A stretch of DNA of 8,514 nucleotides. Source: an uncultured Rubrivivax sp. Its GTDB lineage: Bacteria > Pseudomonadota > Gammaproteobacteria > Burkholderiales > Burkholderiaceae_C. The stretch spans positions 1 to 8,514 of the forward strand of contig CALJUI010000453.1 of the NCBI GenBank assembly GCA_937975735.1. The letters are read 5' to 3'. The position numbers and the translations under genes were made by a program. The notes under the pieces are model-generated. The model was not told where the DNA came from. It saw only the letters and a program-made list of their open reading frames with translations, and searched no databases. This document shows positions 1 through 5,862 of this stretch, one piece after another (position 1 is the stretch's first letter; each line of letters opens with the position of its first letter).

Positions 1-57
1 CGCGCGCAGCACCGGGCATCACCCGGGGAGCTCTGCGCGGAGCCACTTCTCGAGTCA
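1..57 (-). repeat. Partial attC-like site after the leftmost cassette
   Basis: Reading the minus strand, the stop of the acetyltransferase gene sits in GTGTGAC, which resembles a degenerate R'' box. It is followed by a GC-rich stretch containing CCCGGTGCTGCGCG, which resembles the CGGTATGCTGCGCC arm seen in the clearer sites at 3244-3344 and 5311-5424. The window begins before the other half, so the L' and R' boxes cannot be seen. It is called attC-like mainly by position and by this partial match. Confidence 0.4.
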
Positions 58-492
58 CACCTGATCGACCCGACCGCCGTATCGGCGAGCGCTGATGCGG
101 ACCTCGTGGTAGCCGTGCTCGTTGTAGAAGGTCCTGGCCGCGTCGTTGTCCCGGCGAGCGTCGACGCGGATCCGACTCGATCCCGCCGCGGCCGCCGAGC
201 CCTCGAGCCAGCGCAGCACCGCGCTGCCGATGCCCTGCCGCTGTCTGCCTTGCCGGACCGCGAGCAGCACCAGATAGGCGTCGTCCTCCAGGTACTCCAT
301 GATCCCGAAGGCGGCGATCGCCGGCCCCTCCCGGACGACGGCGACGTTCGTGTTCGGCGCGAGGATCGCGCGCCTCACCCGCTGCGGCAGCCAGGTCCAC
401 GGCAGCCCGTGCTCGATCAATCGCCGCGACATCGTCGCGATCTGCGCGGCATCCTCGGCCTGCGCGAGCTGAACGGCGACGGCCGGGGTCAT
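55..492 (-). CDS. GNAT family N-acetyltransferase
   Basis: A 145-residue protein of normal single-domain GNAT length. Members move an acetyl group from acetyl-CoA to an amine; the substrate cannot be read from the sequence. The acetyl-CoA pyrophosphate loop is intact at residues 84-89 (QRQGIG, the Q/RxxGxG/A motif A), preceded by the beta-4 strand YLVLLAV. Motif B is NDAARTFYNEHGY at 116-128, the alpha-4 helix with the usual Tyr-x-x-x-Gly-Tyr/Phe ending. The ATG at 492 lies inside the GTCAGAT core site of the upstream attC, only two bases after GTCAG, with no clear Shine-Dalgarno sequence. This is common for cassette genes that depend on read-through translation or upstream leader peptides. 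The TGA stop lies in the next attC-like site. It is most like RimI/PhnO-style small acetyltransferases, but no specific subfamily is claimed. Confidence 0.9.
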   Translation of the reverse strand: MTPAVAVQLAQAEDAAQIATMSRRLIEHGLPWTWLPQRVRRAILAPNTNVAVVREGPAIAAFGIMEYLEDDAYLVLLAVRQGRQRQGIGSAVLRWLEGSAAAAGSSRIRVDARRDNDAARTFYNEHGYHEVRISARRYGGRVDQV

Positions 493-563
493 CTGACGGG
501 CGGATGCCGACGGCCTGGGCCCATGCCCTTCAACCTGCCACCCGTCCGCTGGCCTGACGGCGC
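491..563 (-). repeat. attC-like recombination site
   Basis: On the minus strand this runs from GCGCCGTC (weak R''), through AGCGGAC (L''), the shared GGGCCCAGGCCGTCGG arm and ATCCGCC (L'), to GTCAGAT (R' core, one change from GTTRRRY). The AGCGGAC...CCGTCGGCATCCGC halves are inverted repeats. The last ten codons of the upstream MmcQ/YjbR-like gene run through its left half. The core site overlaps the start codon of the next gene. Confidence 0.6.
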
Positions 564-868
564 TTGGGCGACTTGTGCTCCCAGGCTTGCCGAACCAGTG
601 CCTTGACGGCCTCGGCCCGGGCGTTCGCCAGCGTCACCCGGACCCCGACCACCTTGCCGCCCCAGAGCAGCTTTTCGGTGAACTCGGGATGCAGCGCCAG
701 CGCCAGTTCGCGTTGCTCCTCCGACACGAAGACGTGCAGATGCTCCTGCTCGGGCGGGACCGTGACGAAGATCCTGCCGCGCACGCGGAAGGAGCCGAAA
801 TGGTGGTGCGGCTCCTCCGTGACCTCGGCCAGAGACAGGGCGTACTTGCGCACCGTGGCGAACTTCAC
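530..868 (-). CDS. MmcQ/YjbR-like family protein (DUF419)
   Basis: A 112-residue protein whose whole length follows the MmcQ/YjbR pattern: an N-terminal helix ending in EVTEEPHHHFGSFRVRGRIFVTV (residues 15-37), a strand HLHVFV, a helix SEEQRELALALHPEF (49-63), the turn LLWGGKVVGVRVTL (67-80), and a C-terminal helix with AWEHKSP (95-101). The fold resembles a CyaY-like DNA-binding-type alpha/beta domain. The biochemical role of the family is not settled; members are small soluble cytoplasmic proteins. The start is GTG at 868, supported by GAGGAGG four bases upstream, one of the best ribosome-binding sites in the window. The lysine- and arginine-rich tail (KRRQASGRVAG) is encoded by the attC sequence and is probably not part of the fold. 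Confidence 0.85.
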   Translation of the reverse strand: MKFATVRKYALSLAEVTEEPHHHFGSFRVRGRIFVTVPPEQEHLHVFVSEEQRELALALHPEFTEKLLWGGKVVGVRVTLANARAEAVKALVRQAWEHKSPKRRQASGRVAG

Positions 869-1036
869 TCGGCCTCCTCGACGCGTGCGGCGACCGTCGA
901 CACGACATCATGCCCGGCGCCGCCCGGCACTCGCGCCGGCGCTGCCAGAGCGGACGGACGGGGCGCCGGGCCAGGCAATGATGGTCCACGACGGCGCGCC
1001 CGGCAAGCCGGCCCGGCTCGGTCGAGGGGACGCGCG
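869..1036 (-). other. Intergenic spacer with attC-like palindromes, no gene seen
   Basis: This GC-rich stretch separates the Spy-like remnant from the MmcQ/YjbR-like gene. No reading frame here looks like protein. The remnant's stop lies in ACCTGAC, which resembles an R'' box. GGCCGGCTTGCCGGGC and the GCGCCGGC.../GCCGGGCGGCGCCGGGC repeats can form hairpins, as expected for a diverged attC, but clear L boxes and an R' core are not seen. The GAGGAGG ribosome-binding site of the next gene lies at its left edge. Confidence 0.4.
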
Positions 1037-1216
1037 TCAGGTCGCGCTGCCGCCCAACCTGGCGTACCTGGCGACTTGCTCCGGTGCCGGGTTGCGGGCC
1101 TGCTCGAGATGCGCCCGCAGATGCGTGCCTCGCAGCCTGGCCTGCGCCTGCGCCACGCCGGCCAGCGCGTCCTCGAGTCGCTGCGGACCGGCCTTCGTGG
1201 GCAGCCGGTTCGTCGA
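1037..1216 (-). pseudogene. C-terminal fragment of a Spy/CpxP-like periplasmic metal-sensor protein
   Basis: On the minus strand the frame ending in TGA at 1037-1039 encodes a run of about 55 residues: RLEDALAGVAQAQARLRG, then THLRAHLEQARNPAPEQVARY, then ARLGGSAT. This matches the last helices of the periplasmic heavy-metal sensor (Spy/CpxP, LTxxQ-motif) family, where the usual ending is LRAHLxxRxLLTPEQVARYxxLRGY. The signal peptide and first helices, which should occupy roughly 80-100 residues, are absent. The frame has no convincing start codon between the fragment and the attC core at 1217-1223. The second conserved Thr and the final LRGY are altered (PAPEQ, LGGS), which fits decay. It could also be a short real gene starting at an unusual codon; a remnant is preferred. 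Confidence 0.5.
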
Positions 1217-1278
1217 GCCTGACCGGCCTGGCGAAGCCGCCCTAGGCCCCGGGCCGCTGGGCCCCGCGCGACTCACGG
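1217..1278 (-). repeat. Short attC-like site with a GTCAGGC core
   Basis: On the minus strand, just after the stop of the 49-residue gene, a compact palindromic region (GGGGCCCAGCGGCCCGGGGCC, then GGCGGCTTCGCC) ends in GTCAGGC at 1217-1223. That is the best R' core match (GTTRRRY with one change) in this half of the array. The R'' and L boxes are poorly matched, so the left boundary is approximate. The sequence after the core enters directly into the truncated Spy-like fragment. Confidence 0.45.
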
Positions 1279-1422
1279 ACCGGTGACGCCGAAACCGATG
1301 CTCAGCAGCAGGCACCAGACCCCTGATCCTGCCAGCCCCAGGGCGAGGAGGCGTGATCGCTTCGCCGTGAGCAGCGCAGCGACCAGGGCCAACAGGCCGG
1401 CGACCGCGGCTATCCGCGTCAT
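1273..1422 (-). CDS. Small two-helix membrane protein
   Basis: A 49-residue protein, mostly hydrophobic: helix 1 at about residues 4-19 (IAAVAGLLALVAALLT), a short basic loop AKRSR, and helix 2 at about 25-44 (LLALGLAGSGVWCLLLSIGF). The ATG overlaps the stop codon of the upstream membrane-protein gene in ATGA, so translation is probably coupled and the two genes travel as one cassette. The positive loop between the helices predicts that it faces the cytoplasm. No family is recognised. The function may be linked to its partner. A longer in-frame version starting at 1512 would overlap the partner gene by 90 bases and is less likely. Confidence 0.6.
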   Translation of the reverse strand: MTRIAAVAGLLALVAALLTAKRSRLLALGLAGSGVWCLLLSIGFGVTGP

Positions 1423-2051
1423 GGCCTGCCCGCGACGGACGTCGATCTCGCGGATCTCGCTCTCTCGACGGCTCGCCTCTCCGCCATCAGGGAGGGACCT
1501 TGCGTTTCCCATTCGAGCGTGCCCGTCACCTCGTCGAGGCGCTTCTCCAGCATCCCGAGCCGCAGCTCCGCTTGCCTTGTGGAGTTCGCCGACGAGACGG
1601 ACCCGTGCAAGAGCACCGGCAGAACGAACGACCCCAGCAGCGCGACGGCGACACCGTTCCCCAGGTGCCCGGCGACGACGAATCCGCAGATCAACGCGCC
1701 GGCCACGATCGAAGCGGCGGCGAAGACCGGTGTCTTCGGGTTGTCCGCGACGAAGAGCATCGCCGCGAACATGGCGATCCAGACCGCGGCGATGGCCGCT
1801 GGCAACACCTGCCGAACGCCGAGCGCCCTGTTCCGGCCCGCTTCGTACAGCGCCATCAGCGTGACGACGGCGGCCATGGCGAGCGCGGGATAGGCAGCGC
1901 CCACGAGGAACAGCATCAGCAGCGGCGTTTCCCAGTCCAGTGCCATCGCGGTGCCGATCGGCAGCGCCAGCACGCCGGGAAGACAGAGCGACAGGAAGGC
2001 CACGGACCTCGACGGCCGCGGGCGCTGCGTCGAAGGCATGTCGGAGGGCAT
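1419..2051 (-). CDS. Five-helix inner-membrane protein with charged C-terminal tail
   Basis: From the ATG at 2051 the protein has 210 residues. After a basic, proline-rich N-terminus (PSTQRPRPSR) come five likely membrane helices at about 16-38, 43-69, 83-102, 108-128 and 131-150. The tail, 155-210, is charged and probably helical or coiled-coil (STRQAELRLGMLEKRLDEV), ending in an arginine-rich stretch. No domain family is recognised, and no signal peptide or catalytic motif is seen. GTG at 2063 and ATG at 2039 are alternative starts. None has a strong Shine-Dalgarno sequence. The next gene starts inside its stop codon (ATGA), suggesting a two-gene unit. It could be a sensor or accessory membrane component, but nothing in the sequence decides this. 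Confidence 0.7.
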   Translation of the reverse strand: MPSDMPSTQRPRPSRSVAFLSLCLPGVLALPIGTAMALDWETPLLMLFLVGAAYPALAMAAVVTLMALYEAGRNRALGVRQVLPAAIAAVWIAMFAAMLFVADNPKTPVFAAASIVAGALICGFVVAGHLGNGVAVALLGSFVLPVLLHGSVSSANSTRQAELRLGMLEKRLDEVTGTLEWETQGPSLMAERRAVERARSARSTSVAGRP

Positions 2052-2054
2052 CCG

Positions 2055-2164
2055 GCCAGTCACTCGGGCCAGGGGGCGCCGAAGGCTATGCGCCGCCGGG
2101 CGTGGCGTAGCCACCCGAGCCCATGCCCGGGCCCTCGGCGAACCGTTCGAGAAAGGGGTCGGGC
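2055..2164 (-). repeat. attC-like recombination site
   Basis: On the minus strand, GCCCGAC (R'') followed by CCCTTTCTC parallels the GCCTGACCCTTCGCTC start of the clearer sites. GC-rich arms follow (GGGCCCGGGCATGGGC, then GCCTTCGGCGCCC). It ends in GACTGGC at 2055-2061, the same heptamer in the same place as in the site at 5311-5424. L boxes are diverged. Length about 110 bp. Confidence 0.5.
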
Positions 2165-2165
2165 C

Positions 2166-2669
2166 TCACATGCCACCGCCGGTCAACGGAAGAACGTACG
2201 ACGGCTCTTCGTCCGGATCGAAGGCGCGTTGGGCCTCCGGCGACATGAAGCCCGCCCGGACGTACAGCGAGATCGCGTCGTGGCTTGGCCAGACGTGGAG
2301 TTCGGTGAGCCCGGCAAGTCGGCCCTGGGCGACCAGAAGCGCCAGCATGGCCGTTCCCAGGCCTGCGCGTCGCTGCCGATCGCGGACGAACGCGTGAGTG
2401 ATGTAGCCCCACGCTCGCGCCTCCATCCCCGGGACGGGCACCGTCGGCACGACTTGAAGGTACATGCAGCCGCACACGCCGGCATGCGTTTGCGCCACCG
2501 CCGTGCACCAGCCCGGCGAGCCGTGAGTGCGCTGATACCAGTCGTGGAACCGACCGAGGAATCGCGCCTGGTCCTCGAGACCGCGTTCGGCATCGCTCCG
2601 GGATTCCCAGCGCAGAAGCGCGAGTTCAGTGGCGTCCTCCCGCGTTGCAAGGCGCACGGTGTTCTGCAT
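2166..2669 (-). CDS. GNAT family N-acetyltransferase
   Basis: A 167-residue single-domain acetyl-CoA-dependent acetyltransferase. Motif A is complete: beta-4 WGYITHAFV (88-95) leads into R100-R-A-G-L-G105, the pyrophosphate-binding loop, followed by helix TAMLALLVAQGR. Beta-5 is ELHVWPS, and motif B is HDAISLYVRAGF (130-141). An N-terminal RLATREDATELALLR segment and a FLGRFHDWYQ helix complete the fold. The tail VLPLTGGGM is short. The start ATG at 2669 lies 15 bases after a GCTAGGC core site; only a weak GAGAG precedes it. Substrate unknown. Its sequence differs from the other acetyltransferases in the array, so they are separate acquisitions rather than local duplications. Confidence 0.9.
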   Translation of the reverse strand: MQNTVRLATREDATELALLRWESRSDAERGLEDQARFLGRFHDWYQRTHGSPGWCTAVAQTHAGVCGCMYLQVVPTVPVPGMEARAWGYITHAFVRDRQRRAGLGTAMLALLVAQGRLAGLTELHVWPSHDAISLYVRAGFMSPEAQRAFDPDEEPSYVLPLTGGGM

Positions 2670-2684
2670 CGGTGGCTCTCGTGG

Positions 2685-2767
2685 CGCCTAGCGATCGAGA
2701 CGAACCGCGCGCGGCGGCGTGGCGCCCGGCCCCATCCGCAGCGCGCCGAGGACACGACGATCGTTCA
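2685..2767 (-). repeat. attC-like site with GCTAGGC core
   Basis: On the minus strand the upstream gene stops within CTGTGAAC, which contains the TGAAC end of a degenerate R'' box. The GC-rich arm GGGCCGGGCGCCACGCC follows, and the site ends in GCTAGGC at 2685-2691, one change from GTTAGGC. The L boxes are not clear. Size about 83 bp. Confidence 0.5.
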
Positions 2768-3226
2768 CAGCGCCTTGACCATGAACACGTTGAACTCGGT
2801 GGCCCGGTAGTCGCCGAAGGGACCGCACCAGTCGAACCCGTTCTTCACGTAGAGTGCATGCGCTGCCTCGAACGGCCCTCCCGTGCCGGTCTCGAGGTAC
2901 AGGTGGCGGTAGCCTCGCGCCCGGGCCGTGTCCATGATCTCGCGGAGCACCGCCTGACCGACGCCTTGCCGCGCGTAGACGCTGCGCGTGCGCATCGACT
3001 TGATCTCACCGGCGCTGCCGCTCAGTTCCTTCAGGGCGCCGCAACCGCAGAGCTTCTCGCCCTGCCACGCGGTCCAGAACGTGATGCCCGGACGGCGCAA
3101 TGCCTCGACGGCGAGGGCGTTCACGTGCCCGGGCGGCGAGTTGCCGTGCATGCCGGCCAGATGCTCGGCCACGAGCGCCTGCGCCTCCGGCGACGACAGA
3201 TCATCGACTTGCATGCGAATCGCCAC
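2765..3226 (-). CDS. GNAT family N-acetyltransferase, YsnE-like
   Basis: With GTG at 3226 the protein has 153 residues. It shows the features of a distinctive GNAT subfamily: VDDLSSPEAQALVAEHLAGM near the N-terminus (7-26), TFWTAWQGEKLCGCGALKEL (49-68), and GEIKSMRT (73-80) just before motif A. The acetyl-CoA loop is A85-R-Q-G-V-G90, with Ala in place of the usual Gln/Arg at its first position. Then come YLETGTGGPFEAAHALYVKNGF (beta-5 and motif B, 110-131) and CGPFGDYRATEFNVFMVKAL at the end, all typical of this group. ATG at 3214 would give 149 residues; GTG is preferred because AGGGGCAGG lies upstream and the attC core is 18 bases away. An ATG at 3271 lies inside the attC and is rejected. 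Substrate unknown. Confidence 0.88.
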   Translation of the reverse strand: MAIRMQVDDLSSPEAQALVAEHLAGMHGNSPPGHVNALAVEALRRPGITFWTAWQGEKLCGCGALKELSGSAGEIKSMRTRSVYARQGVGQAVLREIMDTARARGYRHLYLETGTGGPFEAAHALYVKNGFDWCGPFGDYRATEFNVFMVKAL

Positions 3227-3243
3227 TGAAGCCTGCCCCTGCG

Positions 3244-3344
3244 GCCCGAGTCCGAGCCGGGCGGGCGCCAACCGCTCGGGCCCGCTGGGCGCAGCATACC
3301 GGGAAGCGAGCGCCGGGCCGGCGGCATGGCGGGACTGCGCACTA
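3244..3344 (-). repeat. attC-like recombination site
   Basis: Downstream of the DUF3224 gene, on the minus strand: the conserved arm CCCGGTATGCTGCGCCCAGC, then GGGCCCGAGCGGTTGGCGCC, L' as CCGCCCGG, spacer CTCGGA, and CTCGGGC where the R' core should be. The right arm is nearly identical to those at 5311-5424 and 6358-6471, while the R'' half is diverged. Confidence 0.7.
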
Positions 3345-3737
3345 CGGCAGCGAGTAGTCGAACTCGTAGGAGTGCTTGCCGTCGGCGATGGAGATCCTCA
3401 AACCGCCGGAGATGCCCGCCAGGGCTCCGGTGCCCGAGTCGGGCACGACGGTGATGGACAGGCGCTGGCCCGACTTGTCCATCGTGCCGCTGTGCTGGAA
3501 CACGAAGCTGCCGCTTCGCCCCTGCAAGGTGCCCGTGACGCGCTCGATGGCCACGTAGCCCGCCGAGCCCTTCACGGGGGTCATGGCGGTGAGCATCTCG
3601 CCCTTCCCGACGGCGACGAGGTCGCCTTCGAACCGCTTGTCCAACGACATGCGGCCGAGGCTCACCCCTTCGGCGGCACTCGGCTCGGCTTGGGGCTTCA
3701 TCTCGACGGTGAAGGTCCCCTTCGCGACCATCGTCAT
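3342..3737 (-). CDS. DUF3224 family protein
   Basis: A 131-residue protein that matches the DUF3224 pattern along its whole length: an opening strand AKGTFTVEMKPQA, then LGRMSLDKRFEGDLVAVGKGEML, the block VKGSAGYVAIERVTGTLQGR, then SGSFVFQHSGTM, the block ITVVPDSGTGALAGISGG, and the ending SYEFDYSLP. The family is a soluble antiparallel beta-barrel resembling allene oxide cyclase/avidin-like barrels; its role is not established. There is no signal peptide. The ATG at 3737 has GGAGG about ten bases upstream; a second ATG two codons later is possible. Upstream in-frame sequence to 3884 is attC, not protein. The gene sits alone between two attC-like sites. Confidence 0.9.
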   Translation of the reverse strand: MTMVAKGTFTVEMKPQAEPSAAEGVSLGRMSLDKRFEGDLVAVGKGEMLTAMTPVKGSAGYVAIERVTGTLQGRSGSFVFQHSGTMDKSGQRLSITVVPDSGTGALAGISGGLRISIADGKHSYEFDYSLP

Positions 3738-3777
3738 CTTTCGCGTTCCTCCAGGTTGCGTGGCACCGATCCCTCGA

Positions 3778-3893
3778 ATCGGCGCGGTTCGGTCCCGGCG
3801 GGCCGGCAGCGGCTCGGGCCCGCAGCGCGCAGGATAACCACGGGCTCCCGCCGGGCCCAGGCCACGGGCGATCCGAGCGATCACAGGTCAGGC
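3778..3893 (-). repeat. attC-like recombination site
   Basis: On the minus strand: R'' GCCTGAC (3887-3893) containing the stop of the upstream gene, a diverged L'' region, GGCCTGGGCCCGGCGGG, then GGTTATCCTGCGCGCTGCGGGCCC, and L' as CCGCCGGG near 3796. No GTTRRRY core is visible at the expected place near 3778-3785. Left boundary approximate. Confidence 0.6.
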
Positions 3894-4193
3894 GGCGATC
3901 CGTGCGACCGCCCAGTAGCCGACGAGGACGACGCCAAGCGCCGCGAGCACGCCCAATGAGAACGTGACGGCTCGCCGCGATGGCGTGCCGGGAAGCAACC
4001 GGCGTCGAAGGCTCGCACCGGAGGCACCGACGACCGCGTAGACGGCTGCCCAGGACCCCCAAAGAAGACCCGCGTTCGGACACCCGAAGCCTTCGCAGTT
4101 GCGCCTGAACGCGTACAGCGCCCCGAGGACCAGGCCGGCGCTGGCCACGAGCAATACGAAGCCGAGCAAGCGGTTCAGCAAGGAGTTCTTCAT
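3888..4193 (-). CDS. Small three-helix membrane protein
   Basis: A 101-residue hydrophobic protein of no recognised family. Three likely membrane helices lie at about 8-29 (RLLGFVLLVASAGLVLGALYAF), 42-60 (GLLWGSWAAVYAVVGASGA) and 77-98 (TFSLGVLAALGVVLVGYWAVAR). A short loop after helix 1 has two cysteines, C33 and C38 (NCEGFGC), that could form a disulphide if the loop is periplasmic. The basic RRRLLPGTPSRR loop between helices 2 and 3 predicts a cytoplasmic side there, which fits. The ATG at 4193 follows a GTTCGAT core-like site by a few bases and has no Shine-Dalgarno sequence. The TGA stop lies in the GCCTGAC R'' box. Confidence 0.75.
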   Translation of the reverse strand: MKNSLLNRLLGFVLLVASAGLVLGALYAFRRNCEGFGCPNAGLLWGSWAAVYAVVGASGASLRRRLLPGTPSRRAVTFSLGVLAALGVVLVGYWAVARIAA

Positions 4194-4413
4194 CGCGGTA
4201 TCGAACTGGCGCCCCCCGTGAGCCGGTCGCCCCGGGCCCAAGCCCGTGCCGGCCACGGAGCGAGGCCGGCGAAGCGATCGACGAGCGTTCGGTCGGCGGG
4301 CCCCTGCAGGTCGCAGCTTAGCGCGTAGGCCACGCGGGCATCGGCGGCTTGTGGCCCGCTTCGGGTTCGGTGACGCAAGGCGCTGAGCCGCACCCCGAAC
4401 GACGACGTCTACC
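4194..4413 (-). repeat. Long inter-cassette spacer with attC-like ends
   Basis: The DUF1272 gene stops inside GGTAGAC (4407-4413, R''-like), followed by GTCGTCGTTC. The other end has the shared GGGCTTGGGCCCGGGG arm and finishes in GTTCGAT at 4200-4206, one change from GTTRRRY. At about 214 bp this is longer than ordinary attC sites, so it may be an attC plus extra sequence, or two fused spacers. A minus-strand open frame inside it (67 codons from 4390) lacks any ribosome-binding site or recognisable motif and is not called as a gene. Confidence 0.4.
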
Positions 4414-4717
4414 GGGCCTCTGGCGGCACGCGCTTCAGCAGGTCGACCAACTGCGCGTGCGATGCGATGTCGACGGGTCGGTGCTTGACCGTCGAGGAAG
4501 CCGGATCGGCGCCGAGGTAGTTGTTCCCCTTCCAGTTTCGAGCCGGCCGAATGGGACGGGGAACGAAGCCCCCACCGCAGTTCGGGCACACGTTCGAAAG
4601 CAGTTCCTCGGCGCAACTCGAGCAGAACGTGCACTCGTAGCTGCAGATGCGAGCGTTCACGGCGTTCGGCGGCAGCGGGGTGTTGCAGTGCTCACAACGG
4701 GGTCTCAACTCCAGCAT
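4409..4717 (-). CDS. DUF1272 domain protein, zinc-binding
   Basis: A 102-residue protein. The first half is the DUF1272 domain: MLELRPRCEHCNTPLPPNA, then ICSYECTFCSSCAEELLSNVCPNCGGGFVPRP. Eight cysteines (C8, C11, C25, C29, C32, C35, C44, C47) occur in CxxC-type pairs typical of a small zinc ribbon or double zinc site. Metal binding is inferred from this pattern; the cellular role of the family is unknown. The C-terminal half (about 58-102) is a polar extension with a short helix AQLVDLLKRV. The start ATG at 4717 is well supported by GGAAGGAGG seven bases upstream. The stop lies in the attC-like sequence. DUF1272 genes are often found as integron cassettes or next to small enzymes. Confidence 0.88.
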   Translation of the reverse strand: MLELRPRCEHCNTPLPPNAVNARICSYECTFCSSCAEELLSNVCPNCGGGFVPRPIRPARNWKGNNYLGADPASSTVKHRPVDIASHAQLVDLLKRVPPEAR

Positions 4718-4729
4718 GCGACGTCCTCC

Positions 4730-4878
4730 TTCCGACAATCAGCGACGAAACGAACCGGCCCGCACCACACCACCGACAAAGACACCGAATGAACGCGTCG
4801 CCGCGCGATTCCAGGACTTCACCTTCGCGGCCAGGTCGGCCTGCGGCGGGGCGTCGGCGCCTGAACGAACGGCTAGGC
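4730..4878 (-). repeat. attC-like recombination site
   Basis: On the minus strand the VOC gene stop lies in GCCTAGC (R'', 4872-4878), followed by CGTTCGTTCAGGCGCCGACG. This closely follows the classical attC opening (R'', spacer TTCGTTCA, then an L'' of the GCCGACGCC type). It is a different subtype from the AAGCGGA sites elsewhere in the array. The far end near 4730-4736 reads GTCGGAA, a weak core. Length about 149 bp; the right half is poorly conserved. Confidence 0.5.
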
Positions 4879-5265
4879 CGCACGCCGGGCCTCGCGGACC
4901 TGAACGACGTTGCCCTCGGGGTCGGTGCCGTTGCAGGCCAAGAACCCTGGGCCCTCCCAGACGCGGCCATCGACCTCGCCGCCCGCGGCGCGCGCCGTGG
5001 ACCTGGCCCAGGCCAGACTCGGCACGGTGAAGAAGAGCTTGACGGCCTGCTCCTCGCGGGGCTCGGGCGGGGACTTGATGATGATCGACTGGGCGATGGG
5101 CGCCGGGATGGCATGCACGACGAGTTGGATGTCCGGGGACTGCAGAACCACGTGATCGGAGTCCTCGTGCAGCGTCCGTGCTCGCAGGAGCTCGCGGTAG
5201 AACCGCGCCACGGCATGCAGGTCCTTGGCGTAGACGACTGCACCGGCGCGCGCGGGACCTGGCAT
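4873..5265 (-). CDS. VOC (glyoxalase/bleomycin-resistance-like) protein
   Basis: A 130-residue protein with the two beta-alpha-beta-beta-beta modules of the vicinal oxygen chelate superfamily. Module 1 runs from AGAVVYAKDLHAVARFYREL to HVVLQSPDIQLVVHAIP (7-54). Module 2 runs from AVKLFFTVPSLAWARSTARAAG to FLACNGTDPEGNVVQVRE (75-125). DPEGN (115-119) is the standard turn before the last strand. E125 is in the place of the last metal ligand, and H17 or Y12 could serve in module 1. Members may be dioxygenases, isomerases, antibiotic-binding proteins or non-catalytic; the sequence does not say which. The ATG at 5265 has GGAG five bases upstream. VOC proteins are among the common families carried as cassettes. 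Confidence 0.88.
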   Translation of the reverse strand: MPGPARAGAVVYAKDLHAVARFYRELLRARTLHEDSDHVVLQSPDIQLVVHAIPAPIAQSIIIKSPPEPREEQAVKLFFTVPSLAWARSTARAAGGEVDGRVWEGPGFLACNGTDPEGNVVQVREARRAA

Positions 5266-5310
5266 GAAGACTCCGAGGAAAGGAAGAAGCGCTGGCGGAC
5301 GTCCTGTGCG

Positions 5311-5424
5311 GCCAGTCGTCCGATCGAAGCGGGCGCCAACGGCTTGGGCCCGCAGGGCGCAGCATACCGAGAAGCGCCCTGCGGGCCCGGGCCGCCGGCG
5401 CTCCGCTTGGGCGAAGGGTCAGCG
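5311..5424 (-). repeat. attC recombination site
   Basis: One of the clearest sites. On the minus strand: R'' CGCTGAC, spacer CCTTCGCCC, L'' AAGCGGA, left arm GCGCCGGCGGCCCGGGCCC, loop CTTCTCGGTATGCTGCG, right arm GGGCCCAAGCCGTTGGCGCC, L' CCGCTTCG, spacer, and GACTGGC (5311-5317) at the core position. The two arms pair over about 25 bp with the small asymmetries expected of attC. The core is a poor match to GTTRRRY. The stop codon of the preceding gene lies in R''. Confidence 0.8.
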
Positions 5425-5844
5425 CGCGCCCACCGACGGGTGCCGAGAGGGAACCTCCCCGCTCGGTAGAACACCCTGGTACTGCCAGCCCGCGGTCTCG
5501 TAGAAGCGCTGCGCCCGAGTTCCCGGTTCGGTACTCAGCCAGGCGCGCTCGACCCCTTGGGCGAACAACCAGGACAGCATCGCACCGTGCAGCTGCCGGC
5601 CGTAGCCCTTGCTCTCGTGCTCCGGGTGAACGAACAACGCCCACACGTTGCCCGTGACACGGTTTCCGACGGCGAACCCGACGACCACGCCTTCGACTTC
5701 GACCACCCAGCCTCGGCCCGTCTCCTCGATGGCGGGCACGTAGCTCGCTTCGGTGACCGCCGCGGAACGCAGGGCGTTCTCCTTCACCGCCAACCGAACG
5801 GCGTGCATGGCCGCGATGTCCTCTCGACGGGCTTGGCGAAGCAC
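5419..5844 (-). CDS. GNAT family N-acetyltransferase
   Basis: From GTG at 5844 the protein has 141 residues. The opening LRQARREDIAAMHAVRLAVKENAL is a typical GNAT first strand and helix. ETGRGWVVEVEGVVVGFAVG forms beta-2/3. VWALFVHPEHESKGYGRQLHGAML (67-90) carries motif A, with E77-S-K-G80-Y-G82 in place of the usual Q/R at the first position. AWLSTEPGTRAQRFYETAGW (101-120) is beta-5 and motif B. The GTG is chosen because GGGAAA lies just upstream and because the longer frame (to 5907) is encoded by attC sequence. The upstream sequence GGGAAACACCGGA resembles the leader of the gene at 6906 (AGGAAACATCC). Substrate unknown. Confidence 0.88.
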   Translation of the reverse strand: MLRQARREDIAAMHAVRLAVKENALRSAAVTEASYVPAIEETGRGWVVEVEGVVVGFAVGNRVTGNVWALFVHPEHESKGYGRQLHGAMLSWLFAQGVERAWLSTEPGTRAQRFYETAGWQYQGVLPSGEVPSRHPSVGAR

Positions 5845-5862
5845 TCCGGTGTTTCCCGTGCG

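Noticed and set aside
1500..2810. Long plus-strand open frame of 436 codons
   Set aside because: It runs antisense to the membrane-protein and acetyltransferase genes, crosses attC-like sites, and is rich in Arg, His and Pro as expected of a GC-rich shadow frame. No domain is recognisable.
3227..3271. Longer N-terminus for the acetyltransferase ending at 2765
   Set aside because: The extra residues are encoded by the attC L' and core region, and the family begins close to the VDDLSSPEA segment.
2988..3959. Plus-strand open frame of 323 codons
   Set aside because: It crosses the DUF3224 gene and two attC-like sites on the opposite strand and has no protein-like motifs.
4190..4393. Minus-strand open frame of 67 codons in the long spacer
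   Set aside because: It has no ribosome-binding site, no recognisable motif, and overlaps the attC-like end and the next gene's start.
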